Both the position numbers and the translations under genes were made by a program. A stretch of DNA of 64,000 bases. Source: Kudoa neothunni. Lineage: Eukaryota; Cnidaria. The stretch covers positions 2,666,001 to 2,730,000 of the forward strand of contig OZ199840.1 of the NCBI GenBank assembly GCA_964304625.1, read 5' to 3'. Position 1 is the first letter of the stretch, and each line of letters opens with the position of its first letter. The notes beneath the pieces are model-generated. The model had not been told where the DNA came from and made no database searches. It was given only the letters and a program-made list of their open reading frames with translations. Positions 25,201 through 37,655 of this stretch are shown in pieces.

Positions 25201-28200
25201 TATTTTCGTTGCAATTATGTTTGAAGATCAAATTGTTCAAAAAGTTTAATCCCATCACAGACGAATGGAATAGATGATAATCATATTGCATCTAAAATAC
25301 GAATAATAATATCAAACCCGAATAAACCACAAATATGTCTGAAATTACATATGTGGAAAAATGGGTCTCTCCATAGAAATGACTAACATTATTATTGAAC
25401 GATATTGAGAATGGTCTAAGTGTAAAGTTAACATAAATCCAAAACTGAGCACAACAATTTTAAATTTTTATTATAAATAAATTTAGAGATAAATATAATT
25501 GTTTGATATTCAATAAAAACAAACCTGTTTCGATCATAGGAAGACTGAGTCTCCATCAGATAGGAATCAAAGGGGCATTTATCTATCCAAATGAATCGAC
25601 AATCCTCGAAAGGTTTCCGCATCCAAATGTGTCTGTAGCTGTCGTTTTTAAGAACATGATTATTGATTCCATCAGCAGGGCAACTATTCTGGTAAACCTT
25701 TTGAGCCAAACAATGATCTATATTCGGGAACAAAGTGTCATCTAAAAAACATTTAATATATGAAGGCCCAACGAATTAATACTTCTGGGGGCGTAGTTAT
25801 CTTTAAATGTTTTCAGCAAAAGATGTGGCGATTTATTGCCGGGATGTTGTTGAGCAACGACCAAATTTTGGGGCCAATGCTTGGACATTAATTTGATATC
25901 GATTGGAAGTAAAGGTTCGCTACCAACTCTTGAATTAACCAGCACAATAAGACAAGATAAAGCAATGAAAATAGACGGGACCAAAAATTGGCAAACAAGC
26001 ATGCGATAATCACGAACAAACCTGAGCATTCTAATTTGAAAAACGACAATGAACAATTTGCAAATATGGCCAAATTTGTCCACTGTGTCAACCGATGTGT
26101 CACTGAAATAATCACGTTGGTTGAGGTTCAATCTGACACATTTGTTAGGGGGACGTCGAGGAACCTCGTCGTCGTCCTCTTGTGAAAGAAATCCATCGTC
26201 CTCCACTGGCTGATTCATATCACCAGCCAATGGATCTACGTGATTAAGATCGGTACGGATATACTGATCAGCATCATTCAAATCTTCACGATACAGAAGT
26301 TGATCGGGATTTATTAAATTATTCGTTCGGTTTTGCTGATACATTCTCAAGTTAAGAAACACATCCTCCAGTGATGGTGCATCTAGCCCATATTCCTTTA
26401 TTTGAAGCTGTTCCATGTTTATCTCAATATGATCCAACAGTTGGATGAAATTTTTAGATTTTTCTGCATCTTGTTGTAACTCGATCACAATATCTTTCTT
26501 GCCACATCTCACTAGCCTGGAGTTGTCAACAAAATTGTTGAACTCCCCCAAAAAATCAATTGCTTGATTTTCAGTCCATTCTGAAGCCTAAAATCATTAT
26601 TTTAAAATTAAATAAACGATATAATAATAATAATTTGGTTTATTGATGTAGAATATTAATCAGCGATAAAATATTACTTTAGTGAATGTGACCTTCAACC
26701 CACCACCATAAATTTTCTTCAACTCGAATGGTGAACCTTGTGTGATTACCATTCCTTTGGATATAAAGACCACATTGTTTCCCAAGATATCAGCCTCATC
26801 CATGTGATGTGTAGTGAGCAGGATGGTTTTATCTACAGCGTCAAAACAGTAACAGAAATTCGATCACATAATGAAAAGACCTTTCTTGAATTTGGAGATG
26901 AGATCCCACACACTGCGTCTTGAGTACGGATCGATACCAGCTGTCGGTTCATCCAGTATCACAAGTTGAGGATCGCCAATAAAAGCAATACTAATGCAAA
27001 GTTTTCTCTTCATTCCTCCTGAGAGAGAATCGACCTTTTCATTTTTCTTGTCCATCATGTCCATCTTTGTGAGGACTCTTTTTCACACACAAATATTACG
27101 TGAAATAAATAACAAAAAATAAACCATACGAATCTATATTCTCGTTGATATTGTAAATGGATTCTTTTTTCTTTAGATGTGAATAAAAATAAAGATGATC
27201 ACCAACTGTTAAAGATCCGTAAAGGATGTTAAATTGAGGACAAAACCCAATATTGGTAAAACAGCTTTCTTTGGATACCGTTCTACCATCGATTATTATT
27301 TTCCCGCTGGTAGCGCCTATACGGCCTAATATTATAGAGATGAGGGTTGATTTTCCAGCGCCATTGTGTCCAAGTAAACAGGTAACTTCGTTCTTGTGCA
27401 ATCCAAACGTTACGTCATTCAAAACAAAGTTTTCGTTGTTGGCGAATTTCTTATTAACAAAAAATATTGTTTTAGAGCTCGCAAATAAACTGATACTTTG
27501 CAAATGTGAAGAATATTGACGAAACTGTCTCGTAGATCTGAATCTGTAGTCGATGGGATCGATGAAATAGGTCGAGGGGAGCTGAGTTGGTCGGGTAAGA
27601 TTGTAGGAGAAATTTCGTGTAACGATTGACCATCCTCATCGACATTTTTATTCTAAATCATACAAGATTAACTTCTTCCATAAATTTTCCAACTATAGCA
27701 GATAAACAGAAAATTTCATATAGAAAATAATTATGAATAACAAATATGAAAATAAAATAATTTAATATGGATGTCAAGCTGGAGCAAGATTTATTAGATT
27801 ACTTTTTGTGTGGGTGGTCCAAAAGACCTATTTCTCCTTTTACTGAAATTACCGAAATCTAAATTTCCGTATGATATGAACTGAAAAGTAAATTTACTTA
27901 ATTTTCTTAGGTGTATTATACAGATTGCGAGCAAAGTGTAGATGATTCCATCGAGAACAATCATCAACCAATAGAACGACAATCCATAATCGTTCAGAGA
28001 GTAAGGGGAAATAAAAATGTTTGACATGGTGAGTTTTATTCTTTTCTCTTCCCACATACTGATTTTTAGACACACTTTTCCAAATGCGATTGGCAACGAA
28101 ATTCCCTAATATATCAAAGCACCGATTAGTTCTATGTGTGTTCGATGGAGACAATTAGGAACCTCACCGAGATAACATTGAGATAAGAAGGCACTCTGTC

Positions 28201-31200
28201 TTTGAAGTAGACCAACAAAGGATACGGAATGTATCCAATAAAAAAAATCAAGTAACCAATAGCAGCTCCAATATTTGCGTTTTCAAACAAACTGTAAATG
28301 ACAACACAGTAGGCGAACGATGCGACACAAAAGGTGAATAGTACGGAGGAGAAAATAAAAGGATTTGTAAAAACGATGAATTTGCTCATCGTCATATAGA
28401 TAGTCAGAGGGATAATGGTGAAAATTGACATTATGCAGTAGGTTAGAAACCACGCGAACAAATTTTTCCATTGTTTCGTACCCATTATCTAATCCATTTT
28501 AAATGATCATATTATTTTAGAGAGAATAAAAGTATTATAAAAACACGCGGCTTACATTTATCATATCCAAAGTTTTTTGCTCCTTTTCCAAAATAAGATT
28601 TCTTATAGTGGAAGTAATAAGGAGAGAATATCCACAAATTGAGAAAAACGGTAGAGCGCCACAAAAAGATTGTATAATTCTATATAATAAATAATAATAC
28701 ACATATTGAAAATTTTTACCAAACAAGTGATAAACTAAACATTACCTATCATATATTGTACAAAATCTAGGCATTGCAGCCATATATTTGTCTACATAAG
28801 ACAATCTATTTGGAATATAAAGTTTCATCAGCGAATATTCAACCATGTCTTGAAAGTATATAACAAAATTTTTAAAATAATGGTAGGACCAACGACTTCT
28901 GGGTAGATATTCAAGTTCACTATTTAAAATTAATAAATTAAAAATTTTTTAATTTATCTTTAAAATAAATAATTAATTAATAAAAATTATATTTTTATTA
29001 AATACGTATATATTATTTATAGTAATACGTACACAGAATAACTTAATAAATTAGTGTTAAATTATTAGAATATTGATGCACAATTTACGCCAGAAATTCC
29101 ACACACCTGGGATACATTTCATAGGTTCTCGGTGACATGTAGGGCATGTAAATAAGTTTATAAGAAGGATCATCTTTGCTGCCGTTGAGAGATATTCCTA
29201 CAAATATGCATTTAATTTACATTCTTGAAAGCATTCCTTTTTGAAGACATAATTATTTGTGATACCTATTGCAAAAGGAGAGATTGTGGAATTCACAATT
29301 TCAAACAGATTATTGATATTAATAATTGGACGAAAATAATCCACGACAGCGGTCTCATTTTTCACTAAGTCGAACCCGGTGGGTATCCAATTGAGAGGGT
29401 AGTTTTCAAAAATGTATGAAATGCCTACCAGTAATTGTTTTGTCGTATTGTTGTTCTAATTTAACAAGTTTCAGATTAATATATACCGAAGGATACAATA
29501 GATCACATGAATATTTGGTATATCTGATAAATCCGTCGCAGTTGAAAGAAAACAATATATTTCATTAATGGATTCTGAGTGTTCAGAGAGATTGGACATG
29601 AGGTCGGCGAATTCCTTAAAAAACTCATTGAGGTGAGTAAGAACAGTTTGACCGATTGCAGTATTATTTGAAGCCAGAGGATATTTGTTAACAGTAATCG
29701 CGTAGAGGGTTTTAGGAATAGTTTTCTTTTTGCAGGTTTCTTCTGGATTCGGATCTAAAAATAATTTCAAAAAATATGCTTTCTTATTGAACTCAATATT
29801 GGATTTTTTATTCTCCAGTTTTTTATAAAATCACAGCTAATTAACATCAAAATATAGTAATAGTTCTAAAAGTGCGATTTATATTTATAAGGCCTAAATT
29901 TAATATATATATTTAATCTAATGAAGTCCTTTAAAAATAAATATAACAAAATATACGCGGACAAAAATTGTTATATTAAAAAAATTAATTTAACCAATAA
30001 AATATTATTATTATAAATTATTAAATTCAAAATAAACATAAGTAAATGTCAAAATAAAATTAGTTTCTATAACTTGGGCAAAAACGCCACATTTAATATT
30101 TACCACTAGAAGGACTTAAAAATTAAAAATTCTACATAAATTTGCCCACCTAATTTTTCTATGAATAAATCGTTGAAAGTAATTAAAACGAAAATATGAA
30201 ATTTCGAGATAGATTTCTATCTTTATTCATTTTTAATCCACCTCACATGCGCGCCAATAAACAGGATATCGATTTATTATAGTTTATTAAATTGGATTTG
30301 AGATTTAGTACGCATTATCAAGGTTTTATTACATATTAGAGCGGAATTTTGAAGAAACAGAGGCGATAAAATTTTGCTATAGAAACATTAAAATATGTTT
30401 GCTCTTAAAATTTAAAGGGGGATAAGATAAAAATTTTTGTCATGAAGGGTTAAATAAGAATATTAAGCATAAATTTCAAGAAAATTTAGATTCGATGAAA
30501 ATAAAAATATTTTGCGATCCATTACTTGGGATCCATTCAATTAAAACAATTATTTTAAATCCAATGAATTTATATAGTAGGCAAAAGATTATATATTTGG
30601 ATAAATTGAAAAAAAACAGTAAATAAAATAAAAAATACTGATAAGGCAAGATAAAATAATGTTAGGAAAATTACATTAAATAATAAAATAATATGTATTT
30701 AATAATTATTAATGTAAATATTTCAAGTGATTAAAAAATTATAAAAATATTTTACTTTTCTAATTAAAAAATATGATATTATAAATATTTCTACATCTAA
30801 GAATCTATAAAAAATCCACAATAATATTCTGAAAACGTATTAAAAGTTAATATTTATTAAAAAATTGTGTTGTATACCCCTCCTTTTGTTGAACACCGGG
30901 AAGAAATTGCTTCCATAATCATCGATATCATAAATTGTGCTATTACGAGAGGAACACAGAAATTGTTTAATATTATGAAATTTAAGGGTTTCAGGGTGTG
31001 TCTCTAGGATTTGGTTTTTGATATCCAAAAATTCGTGATCCTTATTATGCAATAATATTAGAAGAACCAAATGCAAACAACACCAATCACTTCATTCAAT
31101 GCTGTAATGAGGTTCAAGAGTATAACGACATTATCCACTACCTAACTCCAAAATAAGGCAGCTGAAACACGCTGAAAGAAACCTTTGACACATTTTCATC

Positions 31201-32379
31201 CACTCCAATTCTTTCATTGGCATATTCCTTATAAATATATGACGATAAGTCTATTGCTGATAACCCACAGAGCTTTCTATAGATATGTTTCTATCAAAAT
31301 GAATATAGAATTCAAAACAGTAGGATAACATACAATAAAATCGCGGTTGCTATTGGGAAACAACAAGAAAAAATCATCTTCGGAAATCAGCGGGAACTTA
31401 ATCAATGCCAACTTGTCTTGGTTCCATAAATGACGATTCTAAATTTTATTAATTATATACATTTTATTACGAATAATTCATGATAATTTAATTTGAAATA
31501 TATCAATAAATAAATATTGGTTGAGTTTGGTTCAAATAACTATCTGTAAAAGTAAAAATATTGTACTTTGACAATAAGTAGAGCAGCCTAAAAATATATT
31601 CATACCAAACAGTTGACAGACAAACTCAATTACAGCTTTAATATCAAGAGGCTCCTTGTTTATAAGACGATCATATTCTTCAGTGGTAAGATGACTCTTT
31701 TTGATGAGTTCTTTCCTAGTGGAGTCCTCTATCATTATTACATCTCTAATTTTAATTTCTAAAGAGAAAACAATTAGAAAACCAATTTGTGTCAGCTTGT
31801 AGAATTACTATAGTCAAGAATCGGAATTTTTTGAAATGTATCACTAATTGATTTGGCGTTTGAAAAAATTGTATTAAATTTTCGTTGGAGATTGGTGCTT
31901 TTGATAAGATCGTTGTAGATTTTTAGATAATCATTAAATCTATATAATGTTGAGTTGTTGAAATTAGTTGACTGACCACAAGATAACCCACCTCGAATCC
32001 GAAAAATTATAAGTATTTAAATCGGATATGTTAGCTTTCGGAGTGAGGTGGTTACAAAGAATGCTGAACAAAGTCTTGGACATACCATTTGAAGGCATGG
32101 CCATCGGCTTCGAATAACCTAAAAGAGGAATTGGTCATACCCCACTATTCTAAATGTTGTTTATTTTACCGTCTTTCAGATGCTGTATTGGCATACTTGG
32201 ACGTAATATGATAAAAGTTAACATTAAAAACAATGGCAAAATCAGTTCTCCAAACAGTATCACCTACAAAATAATTATTGGCGAGTAATGGTGACGAATT
32301 CGGGGTTGATATAGAGAACCTTCTTGGTCAATTTCACTTTGATACATTTCCACACTAAAATCAACATACTACCACCCAT
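20947..32379 (-). CDS. ABCA-family lipid transporter A (full-size), 36 exons
   Basis: A full-size ABC transporter of subfamily A, expected to flip or export lipids at the plasma or an internal membrane. I could trace 36 exons from ATG 32379 to TAA 20947. The order is TM1, extracellular domain 1, TM2-6, NBD1, linker, TM7, extracellular domain 2, TM8-12, NBD2, and a C-terminal [14 protein letters not shown] ending, the last exon supplying VFVN as in other ABCA proteins. Exon phases agree at nearly all junctions; the summed coding length is about 6.3 kb (about 2,100 residues), normal for ABCA. The frame breaks at three places, each in or beside a short mononucleotide run: one base short at 31921-31924 (exon 4), one extra at 21968-21975 (exon 32) and one extra at about 21591-21594 (exon 33). 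I saw no nonsense substitution. Whether these are consensus errors or true decay cannot be told here. Gene B downstream is a tandem paralogue. Confidence 0.88.
21213..21235. repeat. Microsatellite (TA)n in ABCA-A intron 34
   Basis: About 11 TA units in the intron between the H-loop exon and the next exon. The same intron of gene B also has a short (TA)n tract, near 39581-39594. Confidence 0.85.
22356..25741 (-). other. ABCA-A exons 22-29: extracellular domain 2 and TM8-TM12
   Basis: Exons 25525-25741, 25349-25415, 25119-25291, 23254-23431, 23077-23189, 22892-23033, 22726-22849, 22356-22678. The first three encode the loop after TM7, with PFSISFNNN and [14 protein letters not shown] as in other ABCA proteins. 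The next five encode the second membrane bundle (for example [29 protein letters not shown]), then a cytosolic stretch leading to NBD2. The acceptor of exon 29 was chosen at 22678 because it gives the same phase and length as gene B. Confidence 0.82.
23432..25118 (-). other. ABCA-A intron 24, long and A+T-rich
   Basis: A 1.7-kb intron between the second extracellular-loop exons and TM8. It is extremely A+T-rich and contains no open frame, terminal repeat or other structure I can name. The corresponding intron of gene B is 4.7 kb. Confidence 0.6.
25783..26587 (-). other. ABCA-A exon 21: regulatory linker and TM7
   Basis: An 805-nt exon, the longest in the gene. It begins with the post-NBD1 region ending in [16 protein letters not shown], which matches the ABCA block that closes the first NBD half. 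A highly acidic, probably disordered linker follows (for example [13 protein letters not shown]). Then comes [19 protein letters not shown], the amphipathic entry to TM7, with the hydrophobic TM7 ([16 protein letters not shown]). Confidence 0.85.
26678..27652 (-). other. ABCA-A exons 17-20: linker and NBD1
   Basis: Exons 27497-27652, 27130-27449, 26881-27077 and 26678-26832. NBD1 has Walker A (GHNGAGKST), the Q-loop ([12 protein letters not shown]), the ABCA signature ([11 protein letters not shown]), Walker B ([13 protein letters not shown]) and the H-loop ([12 protein letters not shown]), all with the expected residues. It therefore looks competent to bind and hydrolyse ATP. Over a 50-residue block around the signature and Walker B, 42 residues are identical to gene B. 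Confidence 0.92.
27803..28679 (-). other. ABCA-A exons 14-16: TM2-TM6
   Basis: Exons 28556-28679, 28168-28488 and 27803-28105. The first carries a membrane segment followed by [16 protein letters not shown], the cytosolic coupling motif that follows TM2 in ABCA proteins. The second has several strongly hydrophobic helices ([36 protein letters not shown]). The third has the last helix ([18 protein letters not shown]) followed by a basic cytosolic tail leading to NBD1. A GT...AG pair inside exon 16 could look like a 17-nt intron, but the read-through tail ([14 protein letters not shown]) matches gene B and is preferred. Confidence 0.85.
28746..32379 (-). other. ABCA-A exons 1-13: TM1 and extracellular domain 1
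   Basis: Exons: 32320-32379, 32170-32263, 31992-32118, 31810-31939, 31634-31758, 31334-31438, 31183-31290, 31091-31141, 30878-31040, 29507-29754, 29266-29455, 29107-29197, 28746-28919. Exon 1 ([20 protein letters not shown]) and the hydrophobic exon 2 ([14 protein letters not shown]) form the cytosolic start and TM1. The rest encodes the large loop between TM1 and TM2, including [16 protein letters not shown] and [12 protein letters not shown]. Exon 4 is 130 nt where the frame needs 131: the run at 31921-31924 is one base shorter than the conserved reading [10 protein letters not shown] requires, judged against gene B. Confidence 0.85.
29755..30877 (-). other. ABCA-A intron 9, long and A+T-rich
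   Basis: A 1.1-kb intron with no gene or transposon recognised. The corresponding intron of gene B (51510-54779) is 3.3 kb and carries insertions. Confidence 0.6.
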
Positions 32380-33487
32380 CGCTCGATAACTTGTTTTATG
32401 ATAGCAACTATATGTGATAATAAGATTAGATTTAACTTTATAAAAAGAAAAACCGATAAAATCCAACGTTACTTCAACAATTAATGCTATCGATTAGGCT
32501 ATTTATTTTTGACCAGTTAGTGAAGTGTTTAAGTTTAGATTTGCTAAAATTTTTGTTTAAGATGGCATCGCTATTGTTCGTAGTATTGCTGTTTGTCATC
32601 CTGCAATATGTTAACCCCAATTTTTAAGGTATTTATTAGAATTAGAAAAGATTTGTTTGGACTGAGTTCGAGGAAATATATTATTTTATAGCTTGCACTT
32701 TTCAAGCTAAATCACATCCATCAGGTTAACAATTAAATATATTCCAATTAATAAAAAGTGGATTTAGTTTTATAAATATCATTAGCAATCGTGATTAATA
32801 CGATCAATCTTGTTTTTTATGTTAATCTCATCTTAATATTATTGATCCTGTTTGTTTTCGTATCATTCGATCTACATAACATCTGTGTCAGTTGGCTGTT
32901 AGATAGTTTAAATTTTATCCTTTTTTATGAGTGCTTGCTTGTTAATACATTTAATGGATTTTAATATTTTTATAATGGGCATGGGATTAATTAAACTCCG
33001 AAATAATTCAATGCGGATTTAATATAAATTCTTCTGTGACCAATATTTCCATATTCAAATATAATCGGTTCTATCAAATGTGTGAGCAAATACACGGGCT
33101 TATTGAGTGAGTACTTTAGGAGAATTTTTACTGGTGTGCTAGTTATGATTGATGTGCGCACACATGAATCTAACCAATGTACAAACCCACATGGATAAAA
33201 CGAGATTTTGAGACGCCGGTCTCACATAACCTCAATATACAAAGGAACCTCGCAATATCTTAAGCAAGCGAGCACTCCTGCTAGAGAGAATACTACATTA
33301 TATACCAGAGGAGGTTAGACATGCCCTGGTCTGGAGCCAACTTTAAGGTTGCCCAAACTTTCAAGAGCCACTACTCATTAAAATCATTTATATACCTCCT
33401 CCTTGTATAAAATTTACATTTTTGGTAAATAATAAAATAGAATGTTTTAGAATTATAATTAAAGCTTTTTTATTTTTTCCTATTCAT
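32380..33487. other. Upstream region of ABCA-A, no clear gene
   Basis: Contains the presumed promoter of gene A, but no recognisable core element. On the plus strand a 21-codon frame (32562-32627) starts MASLLFVVLLFVILQY, which looks like a signal peptide, followed by possible splice donors; no mature protein could be traced. Otherwise nothing is supported. Confidence 0.4.
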
Positions 33488-33491
33488 TTGA

Positions 33492-35272
33492 CCCTCTAAC
33501 GATTTTTGAGTAAATTTTACTTCAAAACGATTTTGTATTGAGCATAACTTTTTGTTTCAAATATTAAATCTCACCAAATTTTCGCTATTCCTGGAACTTA
33601 TAATGATTTACTTTTACTCAGCAAATTGAGGAAAAATAATGGAAAGAAAATTTTTTATTTAAATATTATCCTTGAACATTTTTTGGGGTAATGTTCACCC
33701 CATTTTTTTATTACTTTAACGTAAAGTGTATCTTGTAAATAGTCAAATAACAAATTAATAGTTAAATCAAACGAGTAGATTTGAAGAAAACAATGAATAA
33801 AATTACTTATTATTAATTGCACAATTCTAAATGAATGGCGCGAGTGATTTCGTTGCCGAATATACCGCACTTGGAAGCAAATTTGACGATCACGTTATTG
33901 ACGAAAGTGATGTATCGGTCAAAGAAATATATCCTAGATATTAATGATAATAATTTAAAAAGTGAAGGTGGAATTATTTGAAGTCTATCAACGTCACCTA
34001 CGAGAAAAACCTGTGTCTAAAACATAATGAGTTCCATCGTCAGTGTCACTTCATGTGTTGTATCAAAAAATAAAATCAATAATTGATTTGTTTTTGTCAT
34101 TCGTTAACTCAGAAATCAGTAGTATTATCAAAAATACACCAAGATATGCTTGGAAATCACTATTTCAATGATGAGTAGCATGATACCAATGAAATTGAAT
34201 TTAAACGTTATGTAGGCCTTGTAAACTAATAGATTTTCATAAGGATAGACTAGTACCATTGATAATACCGTCGTCGACGTGCCTACAAATTTTAAACCTC
34301 ATACGATAATGCATTATAGCTTATAATGCAACCAAGGGTGGGGTTGATTATGTGGATAGAGTGTTGGCATCAATTTCTACCCAGAAGTTTAAAAGAAGGT
34401 GACCGCTTGTCGTCTTTTCTCATGATTAATATCTCGTTTATTAATGCATTTGCATTATTCGGTGAAAAATTGAATTCGGAGAAAAAATTAAGGAGAAACT
34501 TTCTGAAAGAAATTTCTGATGAATTGTACAATTCTCCGTAAATAGAACCCCAGAAAAGTTATAAAAAGAAATTTAAATAAATATTCTGTTAGGGCTTGTT
34601 GGCGCTAATCCGTCGATTACGCCGAAACCTGCGAGGAGGAATAGAAAAACACGTTAGCACTATCGTAGATTTGGTTCAATGAGTTTTTCTAACGGCTTTA
34701 ACATCTTTTATTCTAATAAAGAATCAAGTTTAAATAAAAAATCGCCGCTCTGAGGTTATTGTGAATGATATAATGGTTAGAGAAACTCTTAATGATGTCA
34801 TAATTGCTGCAAATTTTATTTCTCCACTCATGCTTCGAAATTCTTGTAAAGTGCCAAAATTAATTTTTGTGCTTATCTTTGATTTTTTCGTTAATTTTTA
34901 ACTTGTCCTTTATTAGCCGATAAAGTTACTTTTTCATTTTAACACCCACGGAGAACATCGATATATCCCGACAATGCCATAATCGGGATTGGTTTGAGAT
35001 TATGTGGCGAAATTAATACAATATTCCAATGATTCTACTGGTTTAAATTTAACAATATTTTGTAATACTGTAGCGTACTAACTTAACCGGCAGCAGCCAG
35101 TTGATAATCGGATTATTTGCGCTTTGATAAAAGGGGTTTTTATTAGCGCAAAATACATATTACAAGTACCCAAGCAACTATTTTGTTTACACATGTCGGG
35201 GAAATAGAAGATTGGGATAATTTTTACCCCAAAAGTATTAAGGGGGATACATTTTTGAGGATCGTTAGAGGA
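33492..35272 (+). mobile_element. piggyBac-family element 3, decayed, flanked by TTGA
   Basis: The ends are CCCTCTAACGAT on the left and TCCTCTAACGAT on the right (reverse-complemented), with ggggta-type subterminal sequence inside each end. The flanks are TTGA on both sides (33488-33491 and 35273-35276) rather than TTAA. Inside, frames near 34260-34420 give VPTNFKPHTIMHYS, then TKGGVDYVDR with the third catalytic Asp of piggyBac and KFKRRP. The rest of the transposase is decayed or missing. The ends belong to the same family as those at 37656-38708. Confidence 0.8.
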
Positions 35273-35276
35273 TTGA

Positions 35277-36980
35277 TCGCTGGAAAACTTACATTTAATA
35301 TTAAAAGGTATAATTCATGATGATTTTCCCCAAAACGTAAACTAGTAGTTAATGATTCAAGAAACATCTTCTATATGAAAAAGGTTGCGAAAATTGTAAA
35401 AAATTGTTCATATTTATCGTGTACGGTATAGTCTGACAAACAATAAAATTTAATATTTACGAATAAAGTAATAACACATGTATTCATTATTTTCGAACAA
35501 CGTTTTTTGAAATCGTTTCTATTATTTCAAGTTATTAATGTTTACATATTATCGGTGAGCTGACGGTAATCTGATTTGTACGCTGTTAACGCTGTACGAA
35601 TTAGTTACGTCAGGTGTTTTTTTATGAGGGATCCGCGATACTTTGATTTCACAAATTTAATCGTTGAATAAATAAACTCAAAAAATAAGTTGTTCCAAAG
35701 ATAGAAACAAGTTAGAGGCAAATTTCTTGTAGTGTTGAATTTTTAGTTTCTGGAATTAATTTCCAAAATCCTCTTGATTAGTTGGAATTTTGAACCATTT
35801 TTAAAGCTTTAATGCGTGTTTTATTCTTTCGATATCTATCTCTTCGGTAGTGAATAAACATCAGTTCTAATTGTATTTCCTAATGAAATTAGTAATAATT
35901 CCAGTTTGCATCGAATAATAAAACTAAATGATAGTTTTTTAACCATGTTTCCTAATCAAAAATATTATCTAGTTTACGATTAAAGAGTCCATTTGATTAA
36001 ATAGTTAAAACTTTGTACTTTCCCGAATTAACGCGTTGGTTGAATTAAAACAAAATTCAAATCAAAACACTTTTTTTCAAGAATCATACCATAGAGTTCA
36101 AAGAGCCACGGTTTGGTCACCACTGTTATATATGTTTATTTTTTTATATAAGAATATTAATCGTTTGTAGGAAAATTTAAATAAATAATATTTTGTTATT
36201 TTGAGATATCTAAACGAAACATTTTGTTCAACGAATTAACCGATAATTAATCAAAACTAAGTGTCATAATTCACACTTATTGTAGCTAAAATAAGGTATT
36301 AATATTATCATTTTAAAAAATATAAATGTAAAATATATTTATTGCTCTGAGTGTAAATAAACGTACTTTTAGAAACCCAATATGATTATTACTTATGAAC
36401 ATCCTAATTTTTAAGCCATTATTGTTAAATATTCAGAGAATGCTAACTATTTGAATATTATTATAAATAAATGTTTAGAAATTTCTATAATATTTGATAA
36501 ACATATTTAAAAACGTAATTTCTAACGAAGAAAATTAATTTTATGTAAACCCAAAAATAAATGTATTCTTAATGCTGTCGGCGACATTCGGCTCCTAACT
36601 TTAAGAAATTTTTTAAAATTAAGCATTTATTAAAGAAATGAATGAATAATCTGCACCCTAAATGAAACCATATATTAAACTAATTTTTTTCAAAATATTC
36701 CAATTGATTATAGATTAATTTTTTATTTCTGTACTTAATTTCCCTAAATTAATGGGGTGTTCGTAAATTTTTGGATTTCTGAAATCTAAGTTATACGTAT
36801 AGCTAAATATGAATTAAAAGAAAAACTTTTCTCCATTCCACGAGACCAGTATTAAGATTGATAAGGCCTTTGGAAAGTTTTTTATCTCGAACAAGAATTA
36901 CATCTTTTGAGATGATAAAGTTTTTATTTTTTTATTATAAAAAGAAATGGATCTTTAATAATGATTATATCATCATGTCT
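35277..36980. other. Intergenic region, no gene seen
   Basis: About 1.7 kb of A+T-rich DNA between a piggyBac element and a Tigger fragment. No open frame, inverted repeat or other feature could be supported. Confidence 0.5.
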
Positions 36981-37262
36981 ATAATTTGTTTATAATGTGA
37001 AAATTCTTTTGCATCCATTCTTCAATAGATCAATTTTTTACACTGGCTGCGTCCGCGTGTAATTTATAAATATCTTTTATGCTTCCTTAAATCCGTAAAG
37101 ACATCCATTAACTGCTGAAAAATCTTCCATTCCACGCTCTTTGGCAATAATTGTTGCTTTTTTCATTATTTCGTAACCTGGAACTGATTTACCTTGATAA
37201 TGCGTCTTAGCAAACCAGTTATATACTTGAGAATATATTTCCCAACGCACATCAGACGACAT
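36981..37262 (-). pseudogene. Tigger/jerky-type CENP-B DNA-binding domain fragment
   Basis: An open frame from ATG 37262 to 37077 reads ...SQVYNWFAKTHYQGKSVPGY, then MKKATIIAKERGMEDFSAVN and GCLYGFKEA. This fits the CENP-B-type helix-turn-helix pattern of pogo-like transposases (tryptophan-phenylalanine near the start, small residues, then the GWL-phenylalanine block). In the next frame the expected continuation appears as KLHADAASVKN and SIEEWMQKNFHII, comparable to the LHGEAAS...EEW stretch of Tigger proteins. One frame change and one stop separate the pieces. No catalytic domain follows, so this is a fragment; no TIRs were found around it. Confidence 0.6.
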
Positions 37263-37651
37263 TGTTTTTGTAGTTTAATAAATATCAAAATTAAAAAGTT
37301 TTTTCTCATTTGAACATATCTTTTCCAACTGTTATTGACCTAAAAATACTCACAGGAAAATTAAAATTGAAGTAGTTATCAATTACCACACTAAATTTCT
37401 TGAATAGTTTAACCTTTATTCCTCTAATTATCTTCCTAAATTTATACAAATATGTTATAATGATTTTGTTATTTTGTTTTTTTTCTTTCCATTTTGGAAG
37501 CATTCCAAACCAGTGACTAACTTTATAAAAACTTCGCTACAGGAATTGATTTCGCTATATCCAGGTTTGGCTCTATGCCTTTTTAATTAAAAATAGCGTA
37601 AAAATGAGTGAAAAATTAGTATTTGTGTTAAATTATTTTTAGATATATTAT
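37263..37651. other. Short spacer, no gene seen
   Basis: About 390 bases between the Tigger fragment and the next piggyBac-family element. Nothing recognisable. Confidence 0.5.
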
Positions 37652-37655
37652 TTAA

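Noticed and set aside
27860-27905. A 17-nt intron within ABCA-A exon 16 (gtaaatttacttttcag).
   Set aside because: Too short for splicing, and the read-through residues match gene B.
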